Shown: piece by piece, positions 36,559 to 47,957 of the stretch | Layout: each line of letters starts with the position of its first letter | How positions within the stretch are numbered: the stretch's first letter is position 1 | NCBI GenBank assembly: GCA_023145375.1 | Contig: JAGLDY010000051.1 | Coordinates: 1 to 64,000, forward strand | Length of the DNA stretch: 64,000 nucleotides | Origin: Candidatus Sabulitectum sp. | Lineage (GTDB): Bacteria; Fermentibacterota; Fermentibacteria; Fermentibacterales; JCC-6 | Reading direction: 5' to 3' | The notes under the pieces: generated by a model | The model's input: the letters and a program-made list of their open reading frames with translations, nothing else | Databases searched by the model: none | What the model was told of the DNA's origin: nothing | Program-made: the position numbers and the translations under genes

Positions 36559-37261
36559 AAGCAAGAGATTTGCGAAAGCCCGAGAAGCCGTTGACAGAGA
36601 AAAAAGCTACACTCTCGAGGAGACTGTAACGGTACTCAAAGAACTTGCAACGGCCAAGTTCAACGAGACGATCGAGGTTGCCTGTAATCTTGGGGTAGAC
36701 CCCAAGTACAGCGATCAGGTTGTTCGCGGTACCTGCATGCTTCCACACGGAACCGGTAAGGTTGTGCGAGTTCTCGCATTTGCAAGGGGAGACAAAGCAG
36801 AGGAAGCAAAAGCAGCAGGAGCAGATTTTATTGGAGATGAGGAAACCGCTAAAAAGATAGCAGGCGGCTGGCTCGATTTCGATGTGGTTATTGCTTCACC
36901 GGATATGATGGGTGTTGTGGGTAAGCTCGGCAGGGTTCTCGGACCCAGGGGGCTTATGCCTAATCCCAAGACTGGAACAGTTACCATGGAAGTGGGAACA
37001 GCAGTGAAGGATGCCAAGGCCGGAAAGATCAGCTTCAGAGTTGACAAGACCGGCAATGTTCACGTTCCTGTGGGGAAAGCAAGTTTTGAAGCTGATGCCC
37101 TCAGGGAAAACATTCTTACGTTTATGGAAAAGGTAATTCAGTTGAAACCTGCATCTGTAAAGGGACGTTATCTTAAGAACATGTCTGTTTCCTCAACCAT
37201 GGGCCCTGGCATCCGTGTGGATATCAATGATATCCGCGCGCTTCTCAGGCTTCTCAGGTAG
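36551..37261 (+). CDS. rplA: 50S ribosomal protein L1
   Basis: A 236-residue two-domain protein of the L1 stalk. [21 protein letters not shown] and [24 protein letters not shown] are family signatures. Besides E-site tRNA release, L1 commonly represses its own operon; a candidate target lies before rplK. Its start lies within the last codons of rplK. Confidence 0.97.
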   Translation: MAKSKRFAKAREAVDREKSYTLEETVTVLKELATAKFNETIEVACNLGVDPKYSDQVVRGTCMLPHGTGKVVRVLAFARGDKAEEAKAAGADFIGDEETAKKIAGGWLDFDVVIASPDMMGVVGKLGRVLGPRGLMPNPKTGTVTMEVGTAVKDAKAGKISFRVDKTGNVHVPVGKASFEADALRENILTFMEKVIQLKPASVKGRYLKNMSVSSTMGPGIRVDINDIRALLRLLR

Positions 37262-37279
37262 AAAGGAGTTGCGACCAGA

Positions 37280-37810
37280 ATGAGTATTACCAGAAACGCG
37301 AAAGAAGTCGTAGTCTCCGATCTTAACGGTGGTATCGGGGAGTCGGGTTCAGTTGTACTGGCTGATTTTACAGGTATCAATGTTGAGGATATGACTGAAC
37401 TGCGCAGCCAGATGCGTGAAGCCGGAGTTGTTTTCACAGTTGTCAAGAACACTCTTCTCAAGCGTGCTTTTGAGGATATTGGAATAGAACCGGATGAGGA
37501 CATCTTTGGTCTTCTCAACGGTCCTACTGCCATTGCATACAGTGAAGATGAGGTTGCACCTGCAAGGATCATAAAGGCTTTTTCAAAAGCCCACAAAGGA
37601 TTGCTTGTGATAAAGGGTGGCTTCGTGTCCGGAAGATCCTTCGGTGTGGATGAGGTTATCAGCCTTGCTGATATGCCAAGTAAGGATGAACTTCTTGCTC
37701 GGGTGATCGGTTCTATGAACTCACCTCTGCAGGGTTTTGTAATGGTTACCAGCGGTGTTATCAGAAAGTTTCTTTATGCTGTTAATGCCATCGGCGAAAG
37801 CAAAGAATAA
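37280..37810 (+). CDS. rplJ: 50S ribosomal protein L10
   Basis: A 176-residue base of the L7/L12 stalk. The N-terminal rRNA-binding part includes VVLADFTGINVEDMTELRSQMREAG and VKNTLLKRA; the C-terminal helix that carries L7/L12 dimers follows. Only 18 nt separate it from rplA, so the long L10-binding leader seen in many bacteria is absent. Confidence 0.96.
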   Translation: MSITRNAKEVVVSDLNGGIGESGSVVLADFTGINVEDMTELRSQMREAGVVFTVVKNTLLKRAFEDIGIEPDEDIFGLLNGPTAIAYSEDEVAPARIIKAFSKAHKGLLVIKGGFVSGRSFGVDEVISLADMPSKDELLARVIGSMNSPLQGFVMVTSGVIRKFLYAVNAIGESKE

Positions 37811-37827
37811 CTTGAACAATAGCAACA

Positions 37828-37860
37828 CGGAGTTCACAGGAACTCCGCGAAGTACGGAGG
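37828..37860 (+). promoter_or_regulatory. Mutually exclusive hairpins before rplL
   Basis: A perfect 7-bp hairpin forms between cggagtt (37828-37834) and aactccg (37841-37847). The right arm's ctccg (37843-37847) is also complementary to cggag (37855-37859), which is the rplL ribosome site. The two pairings exclude each other, so the element could switch rplL translation on or off. The first hairpin is longer and should favour the open state. Confidence 0.5.
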
Positions 37861-37867
37861 AAATGCA

Positions 37868-38245
37868 ATGAGTGAAGATAGAAAGGCCGCGGTCATCGAG
37901 GCTATTTCAAACATGACCGTCCTTGAGCTCGCTGAGCTTGTTAAGGAAATGGAAGACAAGTTCGGTGTGTCAGCGGCAGCACCAGCAGCAGCAGTTGCTG
38001 CAGCGGGTCCTGCGGGAGAAGCTGTTGAAGAGCAGAGCGAATTTGATGTTGTTCTTGAGAGTTTCGGTGCCAAGAAGATCGCCGTGATCAAAGTGGTCCG
38101 TGAGCTCACAGGTCTTGGTCTCAAAGAAGCCAAGGACCTTGTGGACAACGTACCGTCAAAGATCAAAGAGGGCGTAGAAAAGCCAGAGGCAGAAGAAGTA
38201 AAGAAGCAGCTTGAAGAGGCTGGCGGAAGCGCTGTCCTCAAATAG
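37868..38245 (+). CDS. rplL: 50S ribosomal protein L7/L12
   Basis: A 125-residue acidic stalk protein. The N-terminal dimerisation helices are followed by an Ala-rich hinge ([15 protein letters not shown]) and the factor-binding domain ([24 protein letters not shown]). It is the only multicopy ribosomal protein. ACGGAGG lies 7 nt before its ATG, within the switch element listed above. Confidence 0.97.
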   Translation: MSEDRKAAVIEAISNMTVLELAELVKEMEDKFGVSAAAPAAAVAAAGPAGEAVEEQSEFDVVLESFGAKKIAVIKVVRELTGLGLKEAKDLVDNVPSKIKEGVEKPEAEEVKKQLEEAGGSAVLK

Positions 38246-38267
38246 ATAAGAAGTTACTTTTACAGTC

Positions 38268-38296
38268 GGCGGGAGGAGAGCGATTCTTTTCCCGCC
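38268..38296 (+). terminator. Attenuator-like hairpin between rplL and rpoB
   Basis: Arms ggcgggaggag (38268-38278) and cttttcccgcc (38286-38296) form 11 bp with two wobble pairs and a 7-nt loop. Only TTC follows, not a T-run, so partial termination or RNA processing is more likely than full termination. An attenuator at this place is known in E. coli. The remaining 120 nt before rpoB show no clear promoter. Confidence 0.55.
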
Positions 38297-38416
38297 TTCA
38301 GGCCCTTATTTCGGACTCTTTGCCGTGTTATTAAAAGGTTGTGGTGATGGTGCGAGATTTGTGACATACCGCTAATTACAGCTGTTTGGGCACAGGAGCA
38401 GTATAGAGGAGTGGCA

Positions 38417-41400
38417 GTGAAAAAAACGAGACCTATGAGGAATTTTTCCCGGGTTAAGCCCGCGATCAGAGTTCCTGACTTACTGAGAGTGCAGAAGGAA
38501 TCGTTCGATAATTTTCTTCAGGCTGAAGTTAAGCCCGAGGAGAGGCTCCCCCAGGGGCTTCATAAGATATTAATAGACACTTTTCCCATTGAGAGTTCCA
38601 CTAAAGAATTTTCTCTGGAGTATGTTGGTTACGATATTGGTCGACCTAGACACTCAATACGCGAAGCTGTGGAGCGAGGCGTAACATATTCCGCACCTCT
38701 GAACGCTACAATGCGACTGGTTACAAGAGATCCCGAAACCCTTGTGATGAAAATGGCAGTGGATCAGGGCACATTCCTTGGTGAGCTTCCGCAGATGACA
38801 GAGAATGGCTCCTTCATTATCAATGGAGCCGAACGCGTTATAGTCAGCCAGCTGCACAGAAGCCCAGGCGTGTTCTTCGAAGAAAAGACACAGCAGAGAG
38901 GACGAAGGATCTGTACTGCAAGGGTTATCCCGCAGAAAGGTTCATGGCTTGATCTGACTCTGGACAGCAACGATATTATTTTTGCGAATATAGACAAGAA
39001 GCCAAAGCGCATACCGATCACAATGCTTTTAAGAGCCCTGGGCTTAAGCACGGAAACAGAGATACTGAGTTCTTTTTATCCGGTACAGGAAAAGGAACTT
39101 GCTTCTGTTCTCAAAAGACAGTCAAAAGTATCTGAGATAGTACACAAGTCCTTCGCTGAAGATATTGTTGATCCTGAGACCGGTGAACTTCTTGTCCGTT
39201 GCGATGAACCTGTGGAGAGCGTAGAGAAACTTGAAAAGCTGCTTGCAGCTGGGATCGTCAAGGCAAAATTCCTGGAACCCCGCAATGATCGTAACAGCAT
39301 AGACAGTATCCGCCGGACACTTGCAAAAGAAGAATCTGCACTCGGTGCAGGTATTGAGAAAAGTGAGGCCTCTGCCACCATGTGGATATATGAGGCACTG
39401 CGCGGAACCGATGCCCCTTCACTGGATCATGCCAGGAGTTACCTCAGATCCATGTTCTTTGACAGCAAGCGATACAGCTTAAGTGAAGTGGGTCGTTACA
39501 AGCTTAACGAGAGATTGAACATAAATACATCCATGGACAAGCTTACCCTTACAGTTCCTGATCTTGTCTCCATAGTTGATAATCTCATATGTCTCCGGGA
39601 GGGTACAAATGTCTCTGATGACATTGATCACCTTGGTAACAGAAGGGTTAAAACTGTTGGAGAACTTCTTGGGCAGGAATTTTCAAAGGGTCTTGCCAGG
39701 ATGGCTAGAACCATTAAAGACAGAATGGGACAGCAGGACAGAGAAAAGCTGAGACCACAGGATCTTGTTAACTCAAGAACTCTTTCAAGTGTGATAAACT
39801 CTTTCTTCGGACAGAGCCAGTTGTCTCAGTTCATGGAGCAGACGAATCCTCTTGCTGAGCTTACCCATAAGCGCAGAACAAGTGCTCTTGGCGAGGGTGG
39901 TCTTACCAGGGAAAGAGCTGGTTTCGACGTGAGAGATGTACACCATACCCATTACGGCCGTGTATGTCCTGTGGAAACCCCCGAGGGACCCAACATCGGT
40001 CTTATTACCACACTCTCAGTATACGCTTCCATAAACAGATTCGGTTTCCTGGAGACTCCGTACAGGCGGGTAATAAACGGCAAGATAACCAATGAGGTTT
40101 CTTTCCTCTCCGCCGATAAGGAAGACCGTACGATCGTGGCAGAAGCGGATTCTCCTGTGGATGACGATAACAGGTTGATCGGCCCTCTTGTCAGGGCGAG
40201 AAAAGCTGGAAGCTTCCCCATGGTCACTCCTGATGAAGTGGAGTACATTGATGTGAGCCCCATGCAGCTTGTGGGACTTTCTGCGGCTCTTATTCCGTTC
40301 CTTGAACATGATGATGCCAACAGGGCACTGATGGGTTCCAATATGCAGCGTCAGGCTGTACCTCTGCTTTTCACAGATGACCCGGTGGTTGGAACAGGAA
40401 TGGAAGAAATCGCAGCCCGGGACAGTGGTGCACTTGTGATAGCTGACAGGGCAGGCATTGTCACCCATGTTGATTCAGGCAGAGTTGTTATAAAAGCTGA
40501 CGGGGACGAGTATGACTTTGACAGAGAAGATGTGTACAACCTCAGAAAATTCGAGCGTTCGAATCAGGATACCTGTGTGAATCAGAAGCCTCTTGCATCC
40601 ATAGGAGATGTTGTTAAGAAGGGCGATATTCTCGCAGACGGCATGGCCACAAAGAATGGTAGACTGGCCATTGGTGTTAATGCGCTTGTGGCTTTCACCC
40701 CGTGGAACGGCTACAACTTTGAGGATGCCATTGTTGTGAGCGAGAGGGTGGTGAAGGATGATACCTTTACCTCTGTTCATATCGTTGAATTTGAAACTCA
40801 GTTTCGTGAGACAAAGCTTGGCCCTGAAGAGCTTACCTTTGACCTTCCCAACGCTACAGAGAAGCGTGACGCAATGCGCAACCTGAACGAGAACGGTATA
40901 GTCCGTATCGGTTCAAGGATCAGAGCCGGTGATATTCTTGTGGGTAAAGTCAGCCCCAAGGGTGAACAGGATCTCTCTCCTGAAGAGCGTCTCATCCGTG
41001 CAATTTTCGGAAAGAGAGCCAGTGATGTGAAGGACACCTCTCTGAAGGCTCCTGTGGGAATGTCCGGAATCGTCGTTGATGTGAAAGTTTACTCCCGCAG
41101 AGATGATACTGAGCGGGGAAGACGGGAGATAGAATCTCGTATAGATGCTATCCGTGAAGAACGGATCAACAGTGAAAAAAGGCTCTATGAAGACCGGAAT
41201 GCAATGCTGAGAGAGGTGTTGAACGGTCAGAAGGCAGCCACTTTTATAGATGGCGTTACCGGTGAACAGCTGATCTCGGAGGGGAGAAAGATCAATCTGA
41301 CTTTCCTTAAGAAGGTGGATTTTACAGATCTGGACTTCAACCGCCAGCTCGTTGAAGACCTTGTGGTTGATGACAGGGCGAGAAGGATACTTCGCAGCGC

Positions 41401-42229
41401 CGAGAACAAGCTGAAGGAGCTGAACGATAAATACGAGGATTATGAGGACAGGCTGCACCGTGGAGATGAGTTGAAGCCAGGGGTTACAAGGCTGGTAAAA
41501 GTCTATGTAGCCAAGCGCCGTAAACTTCGCATTGGTGATAAGATGGCTGGTCGCCACGGAAACAAGGGTGTGGTAAGTATCATTGTTCCTGAAGAGGATA
41601 TGCCTTATCTCCCTGACGGTACACCAGTTGACATCTGTCTTAACCCTCTGGGCGTACCCAGTAGAATGAACGTGGGTCAGATCATGGAAACGGGCCTTGG
41701 TATGGCTGCAGCTGATCTGGGCATAAACACAATAACCCCCGTATTTGACAGCGTAAGCAATGAAACAATAAGTGACCTTTTAGAGGAAGCAGGGCACAAC
41801 CGTGACGGTAAGACCGTTCTTTACGACGGACGAACCGGAGAGCCATTCGACCAGCGGGTAACCGTTGGCAGAATGTACATGTTGAAACTTGCACACCAGG
41901 TAGAGGACAAGATACATGCCAGGTCCACAGGACCTTACGCCATGGTTACGCAGCAGCCCCTGGGAGGAAAAGCCCAGAACGGTGGACAGAGGCTGGGTGA
42001 GATGGAAGTATGGGCCCTGGAAGCGTATGGAGCTTCACACTGTCTTCAGGAAATGCTCACTATCAAAAGTGATGATGTTGACGGGCGTACTGAAGCATAC
42101 AAGGCAATTGTCCATGGCAGGAATGTGGAAACCAGAGGAACGCCGGAGGCATTTAATGTTCTTCTCAGTGAAATGAGGAGTCTTGCTCTGGATGTGGAAC
42201 TAGACATGACAAATGAGAGGGAGAGGTAG
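38417..42229 (+). CDS. rpoB: DNA-directed RNA polymerase subunit beta
   Basis: A 1270-residue catalytic subunit. GTG 38417 is preferred to GTG 38411 because GAGGAG directly abuts the latter. The rifampicin region reads SQLSQFMEQTNPLAELTHKR; relative to E. coli it has Glu at 516, Thr at 518 and Ala at 522, while His526 and Ser531 are kept. Downstream are GLTRERAGFDVRDVH, NGYNFEDAIVVSERV, KMAGRHGNKGVVS and the C-terminal GGQRLGEMEVWALEAYGA. It forms the active-site cleft with RpoC, whose gene begins 1 nt after the stop. Confidence 0.98.
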   Translation: MKKTRPMRNFSRVKPAIRVPDLLRVQKESFDNFLQAEVKPEERLPQGLHKILIDTFPIESSTKEFSLEYVGYDIGRPRHSIREAVERGVTYSAPLNATMRLVTRDPETLVMKMAVDQGTFLGELPQMTENGSFIINGAERVIVSQLHRSPGVFFEEKTQQRGRRICTARVIPQKGSWLDLTLDSNDIIFANIDKKPKRIPITMLLRALGLSTETEILSSFYPVQEKELASVLKRQSKVSEIVHKSFAEDIVDPETGELLVRCDEPVESVEKLEKLLAAGIVKAKFLEPRNDRNSIDSIRRTLAKEESALGAGIEKSEASATMWIYEALRGTDAPSLDHARSYLRSMFFDSKRYSLSEVGRYKLNERLNINTSMDKLTLTVPDLVSIVDNLICLREGTNVSDDIDHLGNRRVKTVGELLGQEFSKGLARMARTIKDRMGQQDREKLRPQDLVNSRTLSSVINSFFGQSQLSQFMEQTNPLAELTHKRRTSALGEGGLTRERAGFDVRDVHHTHYGRVCPVETPEGPNIGLITTLSVYASINRFGFLETPYRRVINGKITNEVSFLSADKEDRTIVAEADSPVDDDNRLIGPLVRARKAGSFPMVTPDEVEYIDVSPMQLVGLSAALIPFLEHDDANRALMGSNMQRQAVPLLFTDDPVVGTGMEEIAARDSGALVIADRAGIVTHVDSGRVVIKADGDEYDFDREDVYNLRKFERSNQDTCVNQKPLASIGDVVKKGDILADGMATKNGRLAIGVNALVAFTPWNGYNFEDAIVVSERVVKDDTFTSVHIVEFETQFRETKLGPEELTFDLPNATEKRDAMRNLNENGIVRIGSRIRAGDILVGKVSPKGEQDLSPEERLIRAIFGKRASDVKDTSLKAPVGMSGIVVDVKVYSRRDDTERGRREIESRIDAIREERINSEKRLYEDRNAMLREVLNGQKAATFIDGVTGEQLISEGRKINLTFLKKVDFTDLDFNRQLVEDLVVDDRARRILRSAENKLKELNDKYEDYEDRLHRGDELKPGVTRLVKVYVAKRRKLRIGDKMAGRHGNKGVVSIIVPEEDMPYLPDGTPVDICLNPLGVPSRMNVGQIMETGLGMAAADLGINTITPVFDSVSNETISDLLEEAGHNRDGKTVLYDGRTGEPFDQRVTVGRMYMLKLAHQVEDKIHARSTGPYAMVTQQPLGGKAQNGGQRLGEMEVWALEAYGASHCLQEMLTIKSDDVDGRTEAYKAIVHGRNVETRGTPEAFNVLLSEMRSLALDVELDMTNERER

Positions 42230-42230
42230 A

Positions 42231-45200
42231 ATGCTTGATTCACATTCCCTGAGAGATGCCAATACATTTCCTGCAGATTTCTCAGGAATAAGGATCAGCC
42301 TTGCCTCCCCGGAGACCATCAAGGAATGGTCATACGGAGAAGTTACCAAGGCTGAAACCATAAACTACCGCAGTTACAAACCTGAGGCGGATGGTCTCTT
42401 TTGTGAAAAGATATTTGGTCCGGTGAAGGACTGGGAATGCAGTTGCGGAAGGTACAAGAAACCGCGTTACAGGGGCGTAAAGTGTGACCGCTGCGGAGTT
42501 GAGGTTACCCATTCACGAGTTAGAAGAAGCCGTATGGGTCACATCGAACTTGCAGTACCAGTTTCGCATATCTGGTATTTCAAAAGCCGCAAGATAAACA
42601 AGCTTCTTGACATTACCAACTTGAACCTGGAACGAGTTCTTTACTACGAATCCTACATTGTGATCACAAGTGAGCACCCGTCACTGAAGCCTGGAAGGGT
42701 TCTGGACGATGAGGATTACTACGCCGCAAGAGAAACCTACGGTGAGGATGCTTTTACCGTTGGTATGGGTGCGGAAGCAGTAACCAGTCTTCTTGCGGAA
42801 ATAGATCTTGATGAGCTTGCCGCCACCCTTCGTACAAGCATTGCAAATGAAACTACCCAGAGCAGACGGCAGAAGAACCTGAAGCGGCTTAAGGAAGTAG
42901 TTGCCTTTGAAAGCTCCAAGAATGATAACAAACCAGAGTGGATGATACTCAGGGTACTTCCTGTACTTCCTCCGGATCTCCGGCCTCTTGTACCTCTCGA
43001 GGGTGGAAGATTTGCCTCAAGCGATCTCAACGATCTTTACAGGCGTGTTATCAACAGAAACAACAGGCTTCTCAGGCTTCTGGATCTGCAGGCTCCTGAT
43101 GTTATTCTTCGCAATGAGAAGAGAATGCTTCAGGAAGCAGTTGATGCTGTCCTGGATAACGGAAGCAGAAGAAAACCTGTGAAAGGCGCAGGAATGCGGC
43201 CTCTCCGCAGCCTTTCTGATCTTTTGAAGGGCAAGCGGGGAAGATTCCGTCAGAATCTTCTTGGTAAGCGTGTTGATTACTCAGGTCGTTCAGTTATTGT
43301 TGTTGGGCCTGAGCTGAAAATGCACCAGTGCGGTCTTCCCAAGCTGATGGCTCTTGAGCTTTTCAAGCCTTTCGTAGTTGGCAGACTTGCCAGGTTGACC
43401 GGTGACAAGGTCAAGATGGCTCAGAAGCAGGTTGAGGATAAAGAGGAGATAGTCTGGGCCATACTGGAAGAGGTGATTGCAAATCATCCGGTTATGCTCA
43501 ACAGAGCTCCCACACTGCATCGACTTGGTATACAGGCATTTGAACCGGTTCTTGTGGAGGGGCTTGCCATCAGGCTTCATCCCCTTGCATGTGCCGCATT
43601 CAATGCGGATTTCGATGGTGATCAGATGGCTGTTCACGTACCGCTTTCTGCAGAGGCTCAGGTGGAAGCCCGCGTACTCATGCTTGGTAGTCGTAACATT
43701 CTTAAGCCTTCCAGCGGAGAACCTGTTGCCGCCCCCAGTCATGATATTGTTATAGGCGCATACTACATTACAAAACCACTGGCCAAGGACAAGGGTGAGG
43801 GCATGATGTTCGCATCCAAGGAAGAAGCTATTGGAGCCCTGGATGCAGGGAAGGTCAATCTTCATTCAAGGATAAAGATCCGTGGTATCAACAAGATAAA
43901 TGAGATAAACTCCAAGGGGGAAAGACGCCAGCCTAAGTACTGGAAAGATTACACAACCCCTGGTCAGGTTATCTTCAATTCAATAGTTCCCGAAGGTATG
44001 GGATACATTATGGCCAATGGCCTGACTGAATCTCATGCCAAGGTGTTTGGGAAGAAGGGTCTGAATCGCATGGTCTCCCGGTCTTTCAACGAACTTGGCG
44101 CTGTTAAAACCGCCGTTTTCCTTGATAACCTGAAGGACCTTGGATTCAAGTACAGTACCATCAGTGGTCTTACAGTTGGTATGAATGACATGATCATACC
44201 TGATGAAAAGAAGAAAATAGTCAGAGAGAGTGCAGAGAGGGTTGCTCAGATCGAGTTTGCCGCCCGTAAGGGTGAAATGACCGAGAGTGACAGATACAAT
44301 AAGATCATAGATGTGTGGTCCAAGGCAACCGAAGATGTCAAGAACGCAATGATGGAACAACTGAGTCATGACAATTATGGGTTCAACCCCATCTATCTCA
44401 TGGCCAACTCCGGTGCCAGGGGAAGTGTAGAGCAGGTTCGTCAGCTCGCAGGAATGCGAGGCCTCATGGCAAAGCCCAAGAAGAAGTTGTCCGGTGAGAT
44501 CGGTGAGACCATTGAAACACCTATTATCAGTTCTCTGAAAGAAGGTCTTTCTGTTATTGAGTACTCGATCTCCACGCATGGTTCCAGAAAAGGTCTTGCT
44601 GATACTGCTCTGAAAACTGCGGATGCAGGTTACCTTACCCGCAGGTTGGTGGATGTATGTCAGGATGTGGTAATAACATCAGACGACTGCGGCACTATCA
44701 GAGGCCGAGAGATAACTGCCCTTAAAGAGGGTGAAAAGATCATCGAGAAGCTCAGCGAGCGAATTGTGGGAAGAGTTACTGCAGAGGATGTCTACGACCC
44801 TGTGACAGACGAGATGATATGCGAGGCTGGAGCGGAGATAACACCCCAGCTTGCTTCATACATTGATTCCCGTTCCATAGAGTCAGTTAAGATACGCTCG
44901 GTACTCACCTGCGAAGCAGAACGCGGTCTGTGCGCCAAGTGCTACGGCTGGGACCTCAGTCGTAACAGAATGGTAACCCAAGGTGAAGCTGCCGGTGTTA
45001 TTGCAGCTCAGTCCATTGGTGAACCTGGCACTCAGCTTACTCTCCGAACCTTCCATACAGGTGGTGTTGCTTCCCGCGAAGCGCAGGACAACCAGGTAAA
45101 AGCAAGGCACTCAGGTAAGATCAGCTTCAGGAATATTCACCTGGTACAGGGTGTTGATGCCGAGGGTGAATCCAGTATCATTGCTTCAAGGAACGGGCAG

Positions 45201-47012
45201 ATCGATGTAGTAGGTGATGATGGGGAAGTTCTTTCCACCTATGAGATATCTCCTGGTGCTATCATGTTCATAACAGACGATCAGGAAGTTGAGAGGGATG
45301 AGTTGCTCTTTGTTGCTGAACCGTTCAGTAATCCCATTGTAAGTGAGCATTCCGGATCCATCCACTATGTGGATATTGAAGAGGATGTTACTCTGCAGGA
45401 GGATATCGACAGTGAACAGCACAGACAGATGATCATTGTGGAGGATAGAAGCCGCACGCTTCATCCTCATATTTTCATTCTTCCAGATTTCATGGTTGTT
45501 CTTTCAGGCCGCCCCAGACGCAGGGAAGAAGAACTGCATACCTTCAACGAACTGCTTGAAGAAGCGGAGACTGCAAATGGCAGAGTAGTATACACTTATC
45601 GTGATACTAATGCTGCTCGTCCCACTTCTCTTTACGATGATATTATTTCCGCTCATGCAAAGAGTTCTTCAGAGAGCTCCTTTCTCTCTCTTGACTGCAG
45701 GAGAGTAGGAACAGGCAGTTATGCCGCATTTGTAGAGATCGTTCAGCAGCTGGGTAAGATGACAGCGAAAAACAAGACTGACAAGAAAAGCTTTGCTCTT
45801 TTGAAAGAAGTTACTGCCCGTCTTGCCGATTCCAGCAGTCGAAAGAACGAAGTTCTTGAGGATGAGTTTATGGAGGTTTTGATCGACTACAGCCAGAAGC
45901 ATCCCTTCGTTATGGGTCTGGCCAGTCTTGACAAGGCCCACGCAGGCACTCGGCAGTTGGTGCTTCGACTGAGTGATATTGTTGCGAATTCCAGAATACT
46001 GGTTCTTGTGAGTTTCTTCCAGAAGGGCGGTTCCAGAAGTCACATTGTTGTTCGCGGGAAGCAGCGTCAGCTTGGTCAGGATCCTGTGGAACAGTTCATC
46101 AAGGATTATGTGCAAGGTATCTACCCCATCCCAAGTGGAGCAACGCTTCACGTGAGAGATGGTCACCTGATACGGACTGGAACACACATAGCAAGGATGG
46201 TGAAGAGAGCTGGAATGCAACGGGACATCACCGGCGGACTTCCCCGTGTCGACGAGCTTTTTGAAGCCAGACGACCCAGTGATGCCGCAGCTATTGCAGA
46301 AATCAGTGGAAAAATTACACTGAGTCCCATCAAAGCTGCAATGCGTACGGTGACCATCAGCGGTGACCAGGGGCAGGAAGCCAATATTAAAATACAGGCA
46401 ACCAAGCATATCAGGGTTCGTGAAGGTGATAATGTGGAAGCTGGAGACAAGCTTACCGACGGTCCCCTTGATCCCCATGACATTCTCCGGGTGATCGGGA
46501 CCGAGAGTGTAGAGGATTACCTTCTTAACGAGATTCAGGAGGTCTACAGACTTCAGGGTGTTAAGATCAACGATAAACACATCGGTATCGTCGTAAGACA
46601 GATGCTGGGTAAAGCTCGGGTGGAGAATGCAGGAGACACTCAGTTCCTTGAAGGAGCCAGGGTCAGCCGTCTCTCCCTGAACAAAGTAAACATGGAAATG
46701 ATGAAGCAGGGCAGACGCCCGGCATCCAGTGATGTAATGCTGCTTGGTATAACCAAGGCCTCACTGGCTACTAACAGCTTCCTCTCCGCAGCATCCTTCC
46801 AGGAAACCAATTCAGTTCTTTCCGACGCAGCCATAAACGGCAAGCTGGACAGACTGGTTGGTTTGAAGGAGAATGTCATTGTAGGACACCTTGTTCCTGC
46901 AGGAACCGGAGTGAAAGATTACCGAAGTCTTACCATTTCCATGAGCGATGGCTCTGAGTTGCCGATACCGGTACCAGAACCAGAGGTTGACGATAAGTTC
47001 ATTCATGTATAG
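42231..47012 (+). CDS. rpoC: DNA-directed RNA polymerase subunit beta' with enlarged trigger-loop insertion
   Basis: A 1593-residue subunit. ATG 42231 was chosen (GAGAGGTAG before it). The N-terminal zinc site is [19 protein letters not shown]. The catalytic NADFDGDQ lies at 458-465, with metal-binding Asp460, 462 and 464. The second zinc site includes [13 protein letters not shown]. The trigger loop begins TFHTGGVAS (from Phe941) and resumes at DITGGLPR (Asp1332). The intervening SI3-like insertion is about 390 residues, roughly 190 longer than in E. coli. The extra part lies between [10 protein letters not shown] (1077-1086) and [11 protein letters not shown] (from 1298) and is partly charged and helical. 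The rest is of ordinary length. Confidence 0.98.
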   Translation: MLDSHSLRDANTFPADFSGIRISLASPETIKEWSYGEVTKAETINYRSYKPEADGLFCEKIFGPVKDWECSCGRYKKPRYRGVKCDRCGVEVTHSRVRRSRMGHIELAVPVSHIWYFKSRKINKLLDITNLNLERVLYYESYIVITSEHPSLKPGRVLDDEDYYAARETYGEDAFTVGMGAEAVTSLLAEIDLDELAATLRTSIANETTQSRRQKNLKRLKEVVAFESSKNDNKPEWMILRVLPVLPPDLRPLVPLEGGRFASSDLNDLYRRVINRNNRLLRLLDLQAPDVILRNEKRMLQEAVDAVLDNGSRRKPVKGAGMRPLRSLSDLLKGKRGRFRQNLLGKRVDYSGRSVIVVGPELKMHQCGLPKLMALELFKPFVVGRLARLTGDKVKMAQKQVEDKEEIVWAILEEVIANHPVMLNRAPTLHRLGIQAFEPVLVEGLAIRLHPLACAAFNADFDGDQMAVHVPLSAEAQVEARVLMLGSRNILKPSSGEPVAAPSHDIVIGAYYITKPLAKDKGEGMMFASKEEAIGALDAGKVNLHSRIKIRGINKINEINSKGERRQPKYWKDYTTPGQVIFNSIVPEGMGYIMANGLTESHAKVFGKKGLNRMVSRSFNELGAVKTAVFLDNLKDLGFKYSTISGLTVGMNDMIIPDEKKKIVRESAERVAQIEFAARKGEMTESDRYNKIIDVWSKATEDVKNAMMEQLSHDNYGFNPIYLMANSGARGSVEQVRQLAGMRGLMAKPKKKLSGEIGETIETPIISSLKEGLSVIEYSISTHGSRKGLADTALKTADAGYLTRRLVDVCQDVVITSDDCGTIRGREITALKEGEKIIEKLSERIVGRVTAEDVYDPVTDEMICEAGAEITPQLASYIDSRSIESVKIRSVLTCEAERGLCAKCYGWDLSRNRMVTQGEAAGVIAAQSIGEPGTQLTLRTFHTGGVASREAQDNQVKARHSGKISFRNIHLVQGVDAEGESSIIASRNGQIDVVGDDGEVLSTYEISPGAIMFITDDQEVERDELLFVAEPFSNPIVSEHSGSIHYVDIEEDVTLQEDIDSEQHRQMIIVEDRSRTLHPHIFILPDFMVVLSGRPRRREEELHTFNELLEEAETANGRVVYTYRDTNAARPTSLYDDIISAHAKSSSESSFLSLDCRRVGTGSYAAFVEIVQQLGKMTAKNKTDKKSFALLKEVTARLADSSSRKNEVLEDEFMEVLIDYSQKHPFVMGLASLDKAHAGTRQLVLRLSDIVANSRILVLVSFFQKGGSRSHIVVRGKQRQLGQDPVEQFIKDYVQGIYPIPSGATLHVRDGHLIRTGTHIARMVKRAGMQRDITGGLPRVDELFEARRPSDAAAIAEISGKITLSPIKAAMRTVTISGDQGQEANIKIQATKHIRVREGDNVEAGDKLTDGPLDPHDILRVIGTESVEDYLLNEIQEVYRLQGVKINDKHIGIVVRQMLGKARVENAGDTQFLEGARVSRLSLNKVNMEMMKQGRRPASSDVMLLGITKASLATNSFLSAASFQETNSVLSDAAINGKLDRLVGLKENVIVGHLVPAGTGVKDYRSLTISMSDGSELPIPVPEPEVDDKFIHV

Positions 47013-47076
47013 AGTTGCAGTCACTGTAACAGGAGAAATAGCAGCTCCCACGAGCTGACCCACGAAAGGAGAAAGT

Positions 47077-47448
47077 TTGCCCACCATCAATCAGCTGGTG
47101 CGAAAGGGACGCAAGAAGCCGACACAGAAAACAAAGGCTCCTGCTCTCACAGGCTGCCCGCAGAGAAAAGGAATTTGTACCCGCGTGTATACTTCCACCC
47201 CGAAGAAACCAAATTCGGCACTTCGTAAAGTTGCCCGAGTAAGGCTTCGTAACGGGTTTGAGATCACAGCTTACATTCCCGGCGAGGGACACAACCTTAA
47301 TGAGCACTCCGTTGTTCTTGTAAGGGGTGGCCGTGTTAAAGATCTTCCAGGCGTGCGTTATCACATCATTCGTGGTGTTGAGGACACGAGCGGTGTTGAA
47401 GGAAGAAAACAGAGCCGTTCCAAATACGGAACAAAACGGGAATCGTAG
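47077..47448 (+). CDS. rpsL: 30S ribosomal protein S12
   Basis: A 123-residue decoding-centre protein starting at TTG 47077 after [37 protein letters not shown] (with the Lys43-equivalent) and [14 protein letters not shown] (Lys88 and Pro91 equivalents) are wild-type at streptomycin-linked sites. The 64-nt gap after rpoC contains a 6-bp hairpin (cagctc/gagctg, 47042-47057) and no clear promoter, so rpoBC transcription probably continues into it. Confidence 0.97.
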   Translation: MPTINQLVRKGRKKPTQKTKAPALTGCPQRKGICTRVYTSTPKKPNSALRKVARVRLRNGFEITAYIPGEGHNLNEHSVVLVRGGRVKDLPGVRYHIIRGVEDTSGVEGRKQSRSKYGTKRES

Positions 47449-47465
47449 AGCGGGGAACACAAAAA

Positions 47466-47933
47466 ATGAGAAGAAACAGACCAAAACGCAGAGAAATTCT
47501 GCCTGACGTACGGTACGGCAATCTTGTTGTTGCCAAATTTATCAACAACATCATGCTGCAGGGTAAGAAGTCAATAGCTGAGGCTATTGTATACGGAGCA
47601 TTTGACATTATTTCCGAGAAAACAGGCCAGGACCCGGTATCTGTTTTCGGCAAAGCCATGAACAATGTTCGTCCTACTCTGAAGGTAAAGAGTCGCCGTG
47701 TTGGTGGATCCACGTACCAGATCCCTCTGGAAGTTCGTCCTGAAGAAAGGGATGCACTCGCCATGAGGTGGATCATCGGATTTTCCAGAAAGCGCAAAGG
47801 CAACACCATGAGAGAGCGCCTGGCTGCGGAGTTCATGGACGCTGCCCGGAACGAGGGTTCAAGCGTCAAGAAGAAAGAGGATACCCACAAGATGGCAGAT
47901 GCCAACAAGGCATTCGCCCACTACCGCTGGTAA
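47466..47933 (+). CDS. rpsG: 30S ribosomal protein S7
   Basis: A 155-residue primary 16S-binding protein of the 30S head. [32 protein letters not shown] and [10 protein letters not shown] are standard signatures. It normally precedes fusA directly; here the transcript meets a terminator-like hairpin and reverse-strand genes instead. Confidence 0.97.
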   Translation: MRRNRPKRREILPDVRYGNLVVAKFINNIMLQGKKSIAEAIVYGAFDIISEKTGQDPVSVFGKAMNNVRPTLKVKSRRVGGSTYQIPLEVRPEERDALAMRWIIGFSRKRKGNTMRERLAAEFMDAARNEGSSVKKKEDTHKMADANKAFAHYRW

Positions 47934-47957
47934 CCTCCGCTTCAGATACATAAAGAA

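Noticed and set aside
45669-46580. 303-codon reverse open frame inside rpoC
   Set aside because: Antisense shadow of a highly conserved coding region, with no ribosome site and no recognisable protein motifs.
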